From NCBI RefSeq assembly GCF_000301055.1, contig NZ_JH932301.1:538637-598723 (forward strand): a DNA stretch of 60,087 nucleotides, in the 5' to 3' direction. The first letter of the stretch is position 1. Each line of letters starts with the position of its first letter. This stretch comes from Falseniella ignava CCUG 37419. GTDB taxonomy: Bacteria; Bacillota; Bacilli; Lactobacillales; Aerococcaceae. Positions 51,217 through 60,087 of this stretch are shown here, one piece after another. The notes under the pieces are model-generated. The model saw only the letters and a list, made by a program, of their open reading frames with translations. It ran no database searches and had not been told where the DNA came from. A program made the translations under genes and the position numbers.

Positions 51217-53406
51217 GTGGATAAATTTTTTAGTTTAATGCAACGACTCGGTCGGACATTTATGTTGCCGATCGCGTTACTGCCCGTTGCGGGCTTGTTC
51301 TTGGGAATCGGTGCCACCATAACAGGTGACGCATTTGTCGCGCAATATGGTCTTGAATCGATTCTAGGGGACGGAACGTTCTTAAACGGTGTCCTATCTA
51401 TTTTAACGGATGTCGGAGGCATCATCTTCGGTAACTTGTCACTGCTTTTTGCGATTTCCGTAGCGATGGGATTTGCTAAAGAGCGTAAAGAAGTAGCAGG
51501 GCTCTCAGCTGTTGTCGGATTCTTAGTGATGTATCGCTCGTTAACGAGCTCGATCGCACACTTCGGGAATATCGAAGAATTGCGTGGGATTAACGGACTC
51601 GTAGGTTCAGTGCTCGGGATGGATGATACATTGAACATGGGAGTGTTCGGTGGGATTATTATCGGGCTGACTGTAGCTTACTTACATAACAAATACTACG
51701 ACGTGCGCTTCACCGATGCGCTATCGTTCTTTGCTGGGACACATTTTGTTCCGATTATCTCGAGTGTAGCTGGATTGGTACTGGGCTTTATCTTAGCCTT
51801 TGTTTGGCCATACGTGGGAATGGGCATCGCTTGGCTCGGTGAGACGATTGCCGGATCTGGCGCCATCGGTTCGTTCTTCTACGGTTATGTCTACCGTGCT
51901 TTAATTCCATTTGGCTTACACCACGTCTTCTACTTACCGTTCTGGCAAACTGCGATGGGTGGTTCGATGGAAGTGGCCGGACAAGTGGTCAACGGAGCGC
52001 AAAATATTGTCTTTGCGCAATTGCAAGCAGGCGACGCAATCGCACCAGCTGCAGCGAAATATTTCTCATTTGCCTTCCCGATGATGTTATTCGGTTTCCC
52101 AGCAGCAGCGCTAGCAATGTACCATACAGCGCGCGAAGATCGTAAAGACGATGTGAAAGGGTTACTATTATCGTCATCACTGACCTCTTTTATTACTGGG
52201 ATTACTGAACCGATCGAATTCTCAATCTTATTCGCATCACCGTTCCTATACTATGGAGTGAACGCGGTGCTTGCCGGTCTATCGGTTATTATTGTTCAAT
52301 TCCTAAAAATTGGTGTTGGCTTCACCTTCTCAGCAGGGTTCTTGGACTTCTTCCTATACGGAATGTTACCAGGTAACGCACGCACCAATTGGATTATCTT
52401 ATTAGTTTACTCAATCATCTGGGGAGCACTCTATTACGTTATCTTCCGCTGGGCGATTGTGAAATGGGACCTAAAAACACCAGGCCGTGAAGCGGACGAC
52501 GAGGCAACTCGCCTACGTACTAAAGATGAGTACCGTGAAGCACATGGCATTGGCGAGGATGCGAAAACTGGCGCTAACCTTTCACCTGAAGAACAACGTT
52601 CTGCGCAAATCCTTGAAGGTCTCGGCGGATACAATAACTTAGAAGAATTCTCAAACTGTGCAACGCGTCTACGCGTAACGGTTAAAGAAGCTGATAAAGT
52701 GGATCAAGCTGTGCTACGCCGTACCGGTGCGGCTGGGGTAACCCAATCCGGCAAATCCGTTCAAGTTATCTACGGAACACAAGTCGGCGGTATTGCGACC
52801 GACTTAGAACACTATATTAAACGTCATCGTGATAGCTTGAGTCAATCTGTGAACTCAGAGCCAACCTCTGTAGCGACAGTAGCAACGGAAGCTGAAGTTG
52901 AAACACCAGCGCCAACTACAACGACTGAAGGCACTACTCAAACATCCGAACATACAACCCAAGACATCTTTTCGCCACTAACCGGTCAATTGATGAACTT
53001 GGCAGATACACCAGACCCAGCCTTTGCCAGTGGTGCGTTAGGTCAAGGTGTAGCCATTGAACCAACTGCGGAAGAAGTAGTGGCACCATTTGACGGAGAG
53101 GTTGTCATGATTTTCGGCACCAAACATGCCATCGGCTTAAAATCAGACGCTGGTGTGGAAGTGTTAATCCATATCGGATTGGATACCGTCAACCTCGCAG
53201 GTGAAGGCTTTGAGACCTTTGTTGAGCAAGGCGCTCGCGTTACTAAAGGTCAAAAACTGATCTCATTCGATGCGCAAAAGATTAAAGACGCAGGGTACTC
53301 AACCGTCACACCGGTTGTTATTACGAATGCCAATGAATTTAGTGAAGTCACACCGGTTCCTGCTCAATCGATTGCCACCGAAGACTTAATTATTACTGTA
53401 AAATAA
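51217..53406 (+). CDS. ptsG: PTS glucose transporter, fused IICBA
   Basis: 729 residues. EIIC membrane domain (about 1-415) with the family start FSLMQRLGRTFMLPIALLPV and the GITEPIEFSILF motif; EIIB with phospho-Cys in FSNCATRLRV near 480; an acidic Thr/Pro-rich linker (about 560-590); EIIA with phospho-His in VLIHIGLDTVNL near 662. It imports and phosphorylates glucose or a related sugar using HPr. Start GTG 51217 with GAAGGGAGA upstream. The long structured leader suggests RNA-level control. Monocistronic. Confidence 0.93.
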   Translation: MDKFFSLMQRLGRTFMLPIALLPVAGLFLGIGATITGDAFVAQYGLESILGDGTFLNGVLSILTDVGGIIFGNLSLLFAISVAMGFAKERKEVAGLSAVVGFLVMYRSLTSSIAHFGNIEELRGINGLVGSVLGMDDTLNMGVFGGIIIGLTVAYLHNKYYDVRFTDALSFFAGTHFVPIISSVAGLVLGFILAFVWPYVGMGIAWLGETIAGSGAIGSFFYGYVYRALIPFGLHHVFYLPFWQTAMGGSMEVAGQVVNGAQNIVFAQLQAGDAIAPAAAKYFSFAFPMMLFGFPAAALAMYHTAREDRKDDVKGLLLSSSLTSFITGITEPIEFSILFASPFLYYGVNAVLAGLSVIIVQFLKIGVGFTFSAGFLDFFLYGMLPGNARTNWIILLVYSIIWGALYYVIFRWAIVKWDLKTPGREADDEATRLRTKDEYREAHGIGEDAKTGANLSPEEQRSAQILEGLGGYNNLEEFSNCATRLRVTVKEADKVDQAVLRRTGAAGVTQSGKSVQVIYGTQVGGIATDLEHYIKRHRDSLSQSVNSEPTSVATVATEAEVETPAPTTTTEGTTQTSEHTTQDIFSPLTGQLMNLADTPDPAFASGALGQGVAIEPTAEEVVAPFDGEVVMIFGTKHAIGLKSDAGVEVLIHIGLDTVNLAGEGFETFVEQGARVTKGQKLISFDAQKIKDAGYSTVTPVVITNANEFSEVTPVPAQSIATEDLIITVK

Positions 53407-53435
53407 AAACTCTCGCAGCGTCATTAACATACAAT

Positions 53436-53470
53436 ACCCCCAAATCCAGCATTGGATTTGGGGGGTTCTT
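53436..53470. terminator. Bidirectional terminator between ptsG and the Mga-like gene
   Basis: ACCCCCAAATCCA / TGGATTTGGGGGT, long perfect stem, then TCTTTCATTTT. Confidence 0.87.
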
Positions 53471-53475
53471 TCATT

Positions 53476-54996
53476 TTATTTACGATTCAATTCATGTGGA
53501 AAGCGCAATTGCTTAACCAAACGGTTTACTTTGTCAATATGTTCATTCGTTGGTAATAAAGTATCTACCCCAATAAAGTAACGGGTTCTCATTTGCGGTA
53601 GTTCGTGGTCGGAAATCACAATATCCCAATCTCTTGTCGCAAACTCACTGCATTCAACGGGGTTACTTACCACATGGATATGGGCTTGATGCAGACTGGT
53701 TGATTGTAAGAAATGACGAAACTGTTGTCCAGCTGCCGAGTTCTCCAAGAAGATTAAAATATTGGGCTCCACTCGGTGTTTACTCAGTTGCATTACCAAA
53801 TCCGGCCAATAGGATATCACATAAAATAAAATCGAACTCGTTTCGTTCATCTTTGTATCAGCACCGAAATGGCGTAAGAATTGATGCATGATATCTTTCA
53901 CATCGTTGAAGAAGGCAGGATTTAGCTCGTCGAACACATCCAAGGAATTCCCTTCCGCATGTCGTTGGTTCATTGTAAAGATATTAGGTGGCATTACATA
54001 AACGGCCATCAAATTATAACCAATCACTGCCACTAAGTTCTTCTCTCGTAATGTTAAGTGTTGAATATTGTACTTCTGAGCAATATGATCCAATTGATTG
54101 TAGAAGTCAATCACTTGGTAGCCGAAAGCTTCATCTTGTTCCATTCTAAGATTCAAATGCGTTGCGTTAACTATGACTTGATTATTACAGATACCGACTA
54201 ATAGTTGTTCAATCGTATCATTGGTTGGCTCTAAGCCGACTTCTTCTAAGACATGAATTAGGTCTGTGGGGTAATCTTGCGTATGCTCACTGAATCCCCA
54301 ATAAGACTGATCAAGTTGCCATTGATCCGACTGGACTAAATGCCCTCGAAGGGTGCGGTCTAAATTACTGGCGATCTGATAGTAAAATGAACGATTATTC
54401 GAAAAAATTCCGACATAAGTGAAGCGTGACGCGATAGCCTGGAATATACGGTGAATCAGAGGCAAGCTGAACATTTGGAAAGGACATTCATCCACATGAT
54501 AATACATCGTTAAGAAATTTGGGATCAATGCTCGTACATCTATCTCATTGCCCGTTAACGTTAGTGGGTTGGTATTGATTTCGACTTGTATTCCTTGTGA
54601 AGCGAAAAACTCATTCAACGTATTCAAATAACGATATCCCGTCGAACGGCTAATATAGTATTGGTCGAATAAGTGGGTTACGTCATCGAATCGCTGGAAA
54701 ATAATATCATCGAATAGTTTAAAAGCAATCGAATCTCGCGCAAACATCCGAAAAACTTCATTGTAATTAGCAATTCGCTTGAACTGAATTGAGACGAGTT
54801 CTTGGATTATATTGATTTCAAGTTGATTCTTACATAAATCTAGAATCTCCTTAATATCTCGTCTTAAGACACGATCTGAAATGTCAAATTCCTTCTTCAA
54901 ATCGGCAAAACTTACGAACACTTGTGGATGATTTAAGACGTAGTCAATTAATTCTAACTGTCTTATTTGTTTATGACTCATTAAATTGGCAAACAT
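53476..54996 (-). CDS. Mga-like transcriptional regulator A
   Basis: 506 residues. N-terminal winged helix (FADLKKEFDISDRVLRRDIK, about 28-47) and a second HTH (YYISRSTGYRYLNTLNEFF, about 112-130), then long helical PRD-like domains and a C-terminal EIIB-like region (ILIFLENSAAGQQFRHF). This is the Mga/AtxA layout, in which PTS phosphorylation of PRD histidines links sugar supply to surface-protein expression. Its closeness to ptsG and a YSIRK protein fits. About as long as Mga. Paralogous to the next gene. Confidence 0.8.
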   Translation of the reverse strand: MFANLMSHKQIRQLELIDYVLNHPQVFVSFADLKKEFDISDRVLRRDIKEILDLCKNQLEINIIQELVSIQFKRIANYNEVFRMFARDSIAFKLFDDIIFQRFDDVTHLFDQYYISRSTGYRYLNTLNEFFASQGIQVEINTNPLTLTGNEIDVRALIPNFLTMYYHVDECPFQMFSLPLIHRIFQAIASRFTYVGIFSNNRSFYYQIASNLDRTLRGHLVQSDQWQLDQSYWGFSEHTQDYPTDLIHVLEEVGLEPTNDTIEQLLVGICNNQVIVNATHLNLRMEQDEAFGYQVIDFYNQLDHIAQKYNIQHLTLREKNLVAVIGYNLMAVYVMPPNIFTMNQRHAEGNSLDVFDELNPAFFNDVKDIMHQFLRHFGADTKMNETSSILFYVISYWPDLVMQLSKHRVEPNILIFLENSAAGQQFRHFLQSTSLHQAHIHVVSNPVECSEFATRDWDIVISDHELPQMRTRYFIGVDTLLPTNEHIDKVNRLVKQLRFPHELNRK

Positions 54997-55065
54997 TGAC
55001 TCACGTCCTTTCTAGGGTCTGTATAGATAAAAATAAACTACTTCAAATAACAAATCAAAATAATC

Positions 55066-56547
55066 TTACTTAATATTCATCAAACTATAGATTGTCTGGT
55101 CAATCAACTGCAAGTCTTTCTCAGTTGGGAAGCGATGAATCGAGCAGACTGGCTTATATTGCAAGGGTGGAATCGGGAAAGTCGTAATGATGACATCGTA
55201 AGGACTATTATCTAACGTGTAGGAATCAATCTCGCGCTCTCTATAGATATGGTAATGAACATAAGGGCGCTTATTCATATTCAGTACATCGACGATAAAA
55301 GCTGCGTGATGAATATCATCGTCACTAATCACGGCACAGTGGATATGTCTCAGCTGATTGGTATATAGGTATTTGATTAAGTTAGGCCAGTGGGTAATCA
55401 GGTCATATACTAACAAGTTATGCATCATCTCACTGGAATCGAGTTCCATGGCTTCAATATAGTCATGTAAGCTTTGTTGAGCCTCTGTGACAAAGTCACC
55501 AATGTAGTAATATGCTCTATCAATAAAGTTCGGTAAGTAAGGATACAAGATATTAAACGTCTCTGTCTCCCACTTAAATAAGTGAGCCGTATTATGCAAA
55601 TAACCGGCCAATTCAGCGACATCCTCAATAGGAACATGGTACTTATCTGAGAGTTGATGGATAATTTGTGCTAAATATTCGGTAGATTGGCGTACGGATT
55701 CAATTGCAGTCTCATTAATTGTCTCTTTAATGCTTGGTAACTCGAAGGCTTCTTTCGCATAGGCGATAAACAATTGCTTAATATTATTCAAGGTCAATTC
55801 AAAACCGAGTTGTTGGGCGAGTTCTTGCATTCGATCAACTTGATCGGGCATCTTCAGAAATTCCTGGTATACGATATCGAAAGCATTTGTTTCGACAAAA
55901 ATTCTATGACCTTGGCGCAAACGGACAATATTCACGCTGAGCGAGAATAATAAGAACCGAAGTGTCGGATAATTCAATTGAGCCCCTGCGATGGAATAAG
56001 AGGAGATAAGGAATTCTTTAAGTGCGTCGATATCAATTCTTTGAAAGGGCCACTCATTGTAACCCGATATCTCCGAATAGAATTGTGCAAAGAAGAACCG
56101 TATATCAACTTCCTTACCTTCAAAGGCCAAGTTAGGATACTTGATACTGATATGGTACTTATCTAGTTGCTCATTGAGCTTATTAACCAGTCGGTAGATA
56201 GTCGATTGACTCGTGAAAAGATCTCCTTCAGCCTGCTCGATTAAAGGCTCCTTATGACGGAAAATCCAATCTAATAACTTAAAGGCGGGTTCACTCTTTA
56301 ATAGATAACGATAGATAGATCGGAGGTTTGCCCCATTAGCGTACTCCAAATAAACCCCCTGATGCGTCTTATAAATCATCAGAAAGTCGTAATCATTATT
56401 AATTTGTTGGATATCATGCATCAAGGTACGGCGTGATACAGCTAAGTCTTCGGCAAGTTGTCTTTCATCAATGGGATGGGTTAATAAATCGAGGTACTCG
56501 ATTAAGTGCAATTTTCGAAGCGTTGTATCCGAGAGCATTTGGCGCAA
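55066..56547 (-). CDS. Mga-like transcriptional regulator B
   Basis: 493 residues with the same architecture as regulator A: winged helix RQLAEDLAVSRRTLMHDIQQ near 24, second HTH LFTSQSTIYRLVNKLNEQLD near 111, PRD-like middle and EIIB-like end. Start TTG 56547 with GAGGAGGG 6 bp upstream. An extended -10 TGGTATAAT on the minus strand (56632-56637). Divergent from the surface-protein gene, as mga-type regulators often are from their targets. Confidence 0.8.
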   Translation of the reverse strand: MRQMLSDTTLRKLHLIEYLDLLTHPIDERQLAEDLAVSRRTLMHDIQQINNDYDFLMIYKTHQGVYLEYANGANLRSIYRYLLKSEPAFKLLDWIFRHKEPLIEQAEGDLFTSQSTIYRLVNKLNEQLDKYHISIKYPNLAFEGKEVDIRFFFAQFYSEISGYNEWPFQRIDIDALKEFLISSYSIAGAQLNYPTLRFLLFSLSVNIVRLRQGHRIFVETNAFDIVYQEFLKMPDQVDRMQELAQQLGFELTLNNIKQLFIAYAKEAFELPSIKETINETAIESVRQSTEYLAQIIHQLSDKYHVPIEDVAELAGYLHNTAHLFKWETETFNILYPYLPNFIDRAYYYIGDFVTEAQQSLHDYIEAMELDSSEMMHNLLVYDLITHWPNLIKYLYTNQLRHIHCAVISDDDIHHAAFIVDVLNMNKRPYVHYHIYREREIDSYTLDNSPYDVIITTFPIPPLQYKPVCSIHRFPTEKDLQLIDQTIYSLMNIK

Positions 56548-56940
56548 GTGCGTCCCTCCTCAGTGATTGAATAAATCATTAGTTGGTTAAATGTGAGAAA
56601 AATTATTCATCAAATGGTGAATTGTATAATAATTATACCATATAGATACAAAGCAATGGACAAAAATAACATTTATCCATTGTAGCTTCAAAATGTTTAA
56701 AAATACCTTACAGGACAACGTTTTCAAACAGATGTTTCAAAAACATGTTTTAAAAACACAAAATTGAAATGAAATACGACTCATATCAAAAACGGTAGAA
56801 ACGTTGATTTATAAGGGGAACTGATTGTTATAACACGAACTTTCCCAAAAAATGTCCGAAATTTGAAAAATATGAGACAAACGCGCTGCTGACTTGCTGT
56901 ATCATGATTCCATCAAACTTATTTATAGGAGGTAATTGTT
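56548..56940. promoter_or_regulatory. Divergent regulatory region before the surface protein
   Basis: About 390 bp. Contains the regulator B promoter, then two adjoining palindromes: ATGTTT-CAA-AAACAT (56732-56746) and TGTTTT-A-AAAACA (56746-56758), with related half sites nearby (GTTTTCAAACA at 56720). These are plausible binding sites for the Mga-like proteins. AGGAGG at 56930 serves the TTG start. Confidence 0.5.
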
Positions 56941-59900
56941 TTGGTAGGTAAGAACAATAAAAAGTTATTACGAGAAAAACAATCGAACAAAGTCTATAAG
57001 TACGCAATTAAGCGTCTAACGTTCGGCGTTGCATCTGTTGCAATCTCTGCCGGATTATTATTCGCAGGCGGTACGATTGCAAGTGCAGAAGAAGCATTAG
57101 CTGAAGGTGCAACAGCACAAGAATTCACAGCATCGGGAACAGAAACAGGTGAAGAAGGAGCAGAAGGAGCAGATATCAATCCTACTGGTGAACCTGTCAC
57201 TGTTTTAACAGACGAATCTGATGTGGAAGAACCACAAGACGAAACGACTGCAGAGAACATGGGGGAAACTGTAGGACAATCTGAGGAAGATAAAGGCATT
57301 CAATTCACTGAAGCACAAAAAGCGCAACTTAGACACGCAGGCTTCACTGAAGAAGAAATTATCGCACTCGAAGTTGAAGCGCAAACAGAAGGTGTTACTG
57401 CTGTCGAGGCGTTCATTACACAAAAGATTGTTGAACGCAATCAGCCAATTCAAACACGTAGTGCAGAAACAGAACCAGAGCTTGAACTAAGCGAAGAAGA
57501 GGAAAAAGAAGCTGTCGGAGCAGCTGCTAACAACGAAACTTACAAGGCTTCAGCTAGCAAGACAAGAGTTAACTACACAAAAGGTACTGTAGGAGATGCA
57601 AAAGAAGCTATCGATAAAGATAACTTAGCAAAACTACCAGAAGGTACTAAGTTTGAATGGGTAGACAATACAATTTTTGATGGCGTAGGAGATATCTTAG
57701 CAGAAATCAAAGTAACTTATCCAGATGGCACAACTGAAATTATTAAGGCGCCAATCAATGTATCAAATTCTTATGAAATTGATGGAGAGAGATATTCAGG
57801 CAACTTCTATTCTGATGAGAAAAAGGCTAAAACCACATCAAATGGTCAACTTAACGTTGGCTTTAAAATGGGTTCACTAGAATCTCAAGAATCTAGAGAT
57901 CAAAATGAACTAGGAATGGAAATGTCTACTATATTTGGTGGAGGTATCACTGCATCAGGTAGAGATAAAATGGACGGATACCTAGAGCTTGATGACAGAC
58001 TTGCTAAATATGTTGACAGGATTGAAGGAAGCCGTAATGGTAACGGTACATATAACTATGTATGGGAAAGAGTAAGAAATTCAAGAGGTGAATTAACTAA
58101 CACTTGGAAGAGAAAAGCTTTCTCTATGCTCGCTGAGCCAGAAAATAAAGAACCAGGAAGAAAAACTATTTTCCGAGGTGATGCTCCAGAAGTTACACAA
58201 ACTAATAATAGTAACAAGATTATCTTCAAGAAGTCATTAAAAGACATTATAGATAAAGAAGTTCCTAATGTAGAAAATGGGGACTTAATCTACAGATTCT
58301 TTATTGCTGATGAAAACATGGTGATTCAAAATCAATCGATTGCAGATGGAACAATAAAAGTAGGAAGAGATAAGTCAGAAGAACATCCTGAGGCAACAGC
58401 TACAAATAATAGAAACTGGTTCTCGGGTTCACACGGTACAACAACTTACCAACCTGATGCAGGTGAAAACGGTGGAATAGCTTTCGATCACTTCTTAAAC
58501 AAAAACTCAGATGGTGGTACCCTAAATAGCTACAGAAATATGCAAAACAGAGAATTTGCATATAAGTTCCAAGTTGACCCAAGATTACTTCCTTATATCG
58601 ACTCTGTTAAAGCATACTACATGGATGGAAGTCTAATCGGTGGTTACAATTCAAAAGAATTCAAGGCGGAAAATGAACACTCCCAATATTTTGCTAATTC
58701 TAAAAGCGGTCTAGCAGGATATCAACGTGAAGGTTGGGTAGAATATGAAATGCGATTCAATAATGGCGAAAATATCCAATCTCAATACACTGCAGGGCCA
58801 GATGGCAACCCTCAAACAGGTATAAGAGGAAGTAAGGGGCCAGCAGCATGGTTTGATACAACAAAGGGTGCAGCTGAGAAGTCATCTTATCTATATAAAG
58901 ACTTAAAAGCAGGCGAAGGATATTTCACAATCAAAAACGCCCCTATAGATTTCGGTTCACAACAGCTCAATTTCGCAGATGGTACAACACAAGCAGGAGC
59001 AATTAGATTAGTTGCTAACTTTAAAAAAGGTGTTGATCTAAATAAAATATTAGGTGATAACGATGGTAAGGATTCAAACTACTATATTAGTGGATACATG
59101 GTAAACAGTAAGGAAGAACTAATCCCAGGTACTGTTTCAAGTGGGCACATTAGAGTAGTAGACGTTGATGCTGACGGCATTGCTGATGATATTGATGATG
59201 ATGTTAATATTCCAGAAGTTCCATCAGACTCAGATAAGTATACTCCAGTAGCTAAGAATGTAACTACTCAAGTAGGTACAGTACCTGATGCTAAAGAAGG
59301 TATTGAAAAAGTAACAGACAGCCAAGATAATGATGCATCAGATAAGGTTAAATCATACCACTGGGAAAAAACTCCAGATGTAAGCAAAGAAGGTACTTTC
59401 GATAACGCTGTTATCGTAACTTATGAAGATGGCACAAGCGAACGTGTTGCTACAAAAATTATTGTTACTGATGACAGAAAAGATAATGAGAAATATGATC
59501 CAAAAGTAACTCCAATCGAAAAAGAAAAAGGAACAGCTACAACAGAAGATGAAGTAAAGGGTGCAGTAACAGTACCTGACTACCCAGCAGATGCTGAAAA
59601 GCAACCAGAAATCAAAGTAGATGATCCAACCCAACTACCAGATGGCAAGACTATAGGTGAATATGACGTCGATGTAACCGTAACTTATCCAGACGGATCA
59701 GAAGATAAAGTAAAGGTAAAAGTTACTGTAAAAGACACAACAGCACCAGTAATCACACCAATTGACGATACAACTGTTATAGAAAAACAACCAATAGAAG
59801 AAATCACTGTAGAAACTGACGATGAAAACGCAGTAGTAACAGTAGATGGACTACCAGACGGTGTAACTTATGATAAAGCGACAGGAAAAATCACAGGAAC

Positions 59901-60087
59901 ACCAACAGTAGACGATTGGGGTAAAGAAGAAGAAACAAGAGACTTTACCGTAACAGTAAAAGCAGAAGACGAAGCTGGAAACAAAGCTGAAGATGTGACA
60001 TTCACAATCACAGTCCAAAGAGATACTGATGGTGATGGTGAACCAGACGTAACAGATCCAGACGATGATGGTGATGGCATTCCAGAT
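56941..60087 (+). CDS. YSIRK-type wall-anchored surface protein, 5' part
   Basis: Open for 1049 codons and still open at the window edge. TTG 56941 follows AGGAGG. Signal peptide of YSIRK type (YKYAIKRLTFGVASVAISAG, about 20-39) with cleavage near ASAEE. An acidic stretch (about 55-190), a large unassigned domain (about 265-740), then Rib-like repeats starting YTPVAKNVTTQVGTVPDAKE near 767 and YDPKVTPIEKEKGTATTEDE near 851, an immunoglobulin-like putative-Ig domain, and Asp-rich TSP3-like motifs (DADGIADDIDDD, DTDGDGEPDVTDPDDDGDG) that would bind calcium. A C-terminal LPxTG should lie outside the window. Adhesin role is inferred. Confidence 0.88.
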   Translation, partial: MVGKNNKKLLREKQSNKVYKYAIKRLTFGVASVAISAGLLFAGGTIASAEEALAEGATAQEFTASGTETGEEGAEGADINPTGEPVTVLTDESDVEEPQDETTAENMGETVGQSEEDKGIQFTEAQKAQLRHAGFTEEEIIALEVEAQTEGVTAVEAFITQKIVERNQPIQTRSAETEPELELSEEEEKEAVGAAANNETYKASASKTRVNYTKGTVGDAKEAIDKDNLAKLPEGTKFEWVDNTIFDGVGDILAEIKVTYPDGTTEIIKAPINVSNSYEIDGERYSGNFYSDEKKAKTTSNGQLNVGFKMGSLESQESRDQNELGMEMSTIFGGGITASGRDKMDGYLELDDRLAKYVDRIEGSRNGNGTYNYVWERVRNSRGELTNTWKRKAFSMLAEPENKEPGRKTIFRGDAPEVTQTNNSNKIIFKKSLKDIIDKEVPNVENGDLIYRFFIADENMVIQNQSIADGTIKVGRDKSEEHPEATATNNRNWFSGSHGTTTYQPDAGENGGIAFDHFLNKNSDGGTLNSYRNMQNREFAYKFQVDPRLLPYIDSVKAYYMDGSLIGGYNSKEFKAENEHSQYFANSKSGLAGYQREGWVEYEMRFNNGENIQSQYTAGPDGNPQTGIRGSKGPAAWFDTTKGAAEKSSYLYKDLKAGEGYFTIKNAPIDFGSQQLNFADGTTQAGAIRLVANFKKGVDLNKILGDNDGKDSNYYISGYMVNSKEELIPGTVSSGHIRVVDVDADGIADDIDDDVNIPEVPSDSDKYTPVAKNVTTQVGTVPDAKEGIEKVTDSQDNDASDKVKSYHWEKTPDVSKEGTFDNAVIVTYEDGTSERVATKIIVTDDRKDNEKYDPKVTPIEKEKGTATTEDEVKGAVTVPDYPADAEKQPEIKVDDPTQLPDGKTIGEYDVDVTVTYPDGSEDKVKVKVTVKDTTAPVITPIDDTTVIEKQPIEEITVETDDENAVVTVDGLPDGVTYDKATGKITGTPTVDDWGKEEETRDFTVTVKAEDEAGNKAEDVTFTITVQRDTDGDGEPDVTDPDDDGDGIPD

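Overview
The window looks like a chromosome segment of a low-to-mid GC Firmicute in the order Lactobacillales. Aerococcaceae (Aerococcus, Facklamia or Globicatella type) is my best guess. The reasons are a YSIRK-type wall-anchored surface protein beside two Mga-like regulators, a fused IICBA glucose PTS, an RlmCD-type rRNA methyltransferase, strong Shine-Dalgarno sites and frequent TTG/GTG starts. Species assignment is inference.

Left host region (1-7634): a 42-bp-period hairpin repeat array; a CPA2 antiporter with a small PII-like protein; a cytosine-deaminase-type amidohydrolase with an EamA transporter, behind a near-consensus promoter; a second hairpin array; a prolyl-tRNA editing protein; a pseudouridine synthase; and rlmCD.

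Integrated element (about 7620-32386): the last codons of rlmCD are the left junction of a strikingly AT-rich island. A displaced copy of the gene's likely native 3' end (VLIEKEGL, stop) followed by a terminator lies at 32379-32462. Inside, in order: an AbiEi/AbiEii pair; a probable Gabija system (OLD-family TOPRIM nuclease plus UvrD-like helicase) behind a small XRE regulator; a wrecked mobilisation module (deleted, frameshifted and IS-interrupted relaxase, intact mobC, oriT-like hairpins); an IS110 element with a candidate bridge-RNA region; an AraC-controlled operon with ECF-type importer genes, a YbtP/YbtQ-like ABC pair and a MATE exporter, which I read as xenosiderophore or metallophore acquisition; an IS30 element; a SHOCT-like mini-protein; and a large serine recombinase cut by IS256. 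The element carries defence and metal-acquisition cargo but has probably lost autonomous mobility.

Mosaic region (32406-43700): a frameshifted DJ-1/PfpI gene, a RhuM-like gene, phage and IS relics, two type II toxin-antitoxin pairs, a DUF969/DUF979/pcp peptide-metabolism operon whose DUF979 gene is split by a second copy of the IS3 element, an OYE-type flavin oxidoreductase with a duplicated 3' fragment, a decayed GNAT gene, a hemolysin III/PAQR protein and a possible tiny sRNA.

Right host region (43731-60087): tRNA-Lys(CTT), a cupin, a small membrane protein, a nucleoside hydrolase plus HAD phosphatase, a membrane-anchored alpha/beta hydrolase, more 42-bp arrays, a ParE-type toxin with a truncated antitoxin, a TPR/HhH protein, a structured RNA leader before the glucose PTS gene, two Mga-like regulators, and a large YSIRK surface protein (Rib-like and TSP3-like repeats) that runs off the window.

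The four mobile-element copies whose ends I could define (IS256 x2, IS3 x2) have clean target duplications, so several disrupted genes can be reconstructed exactly.
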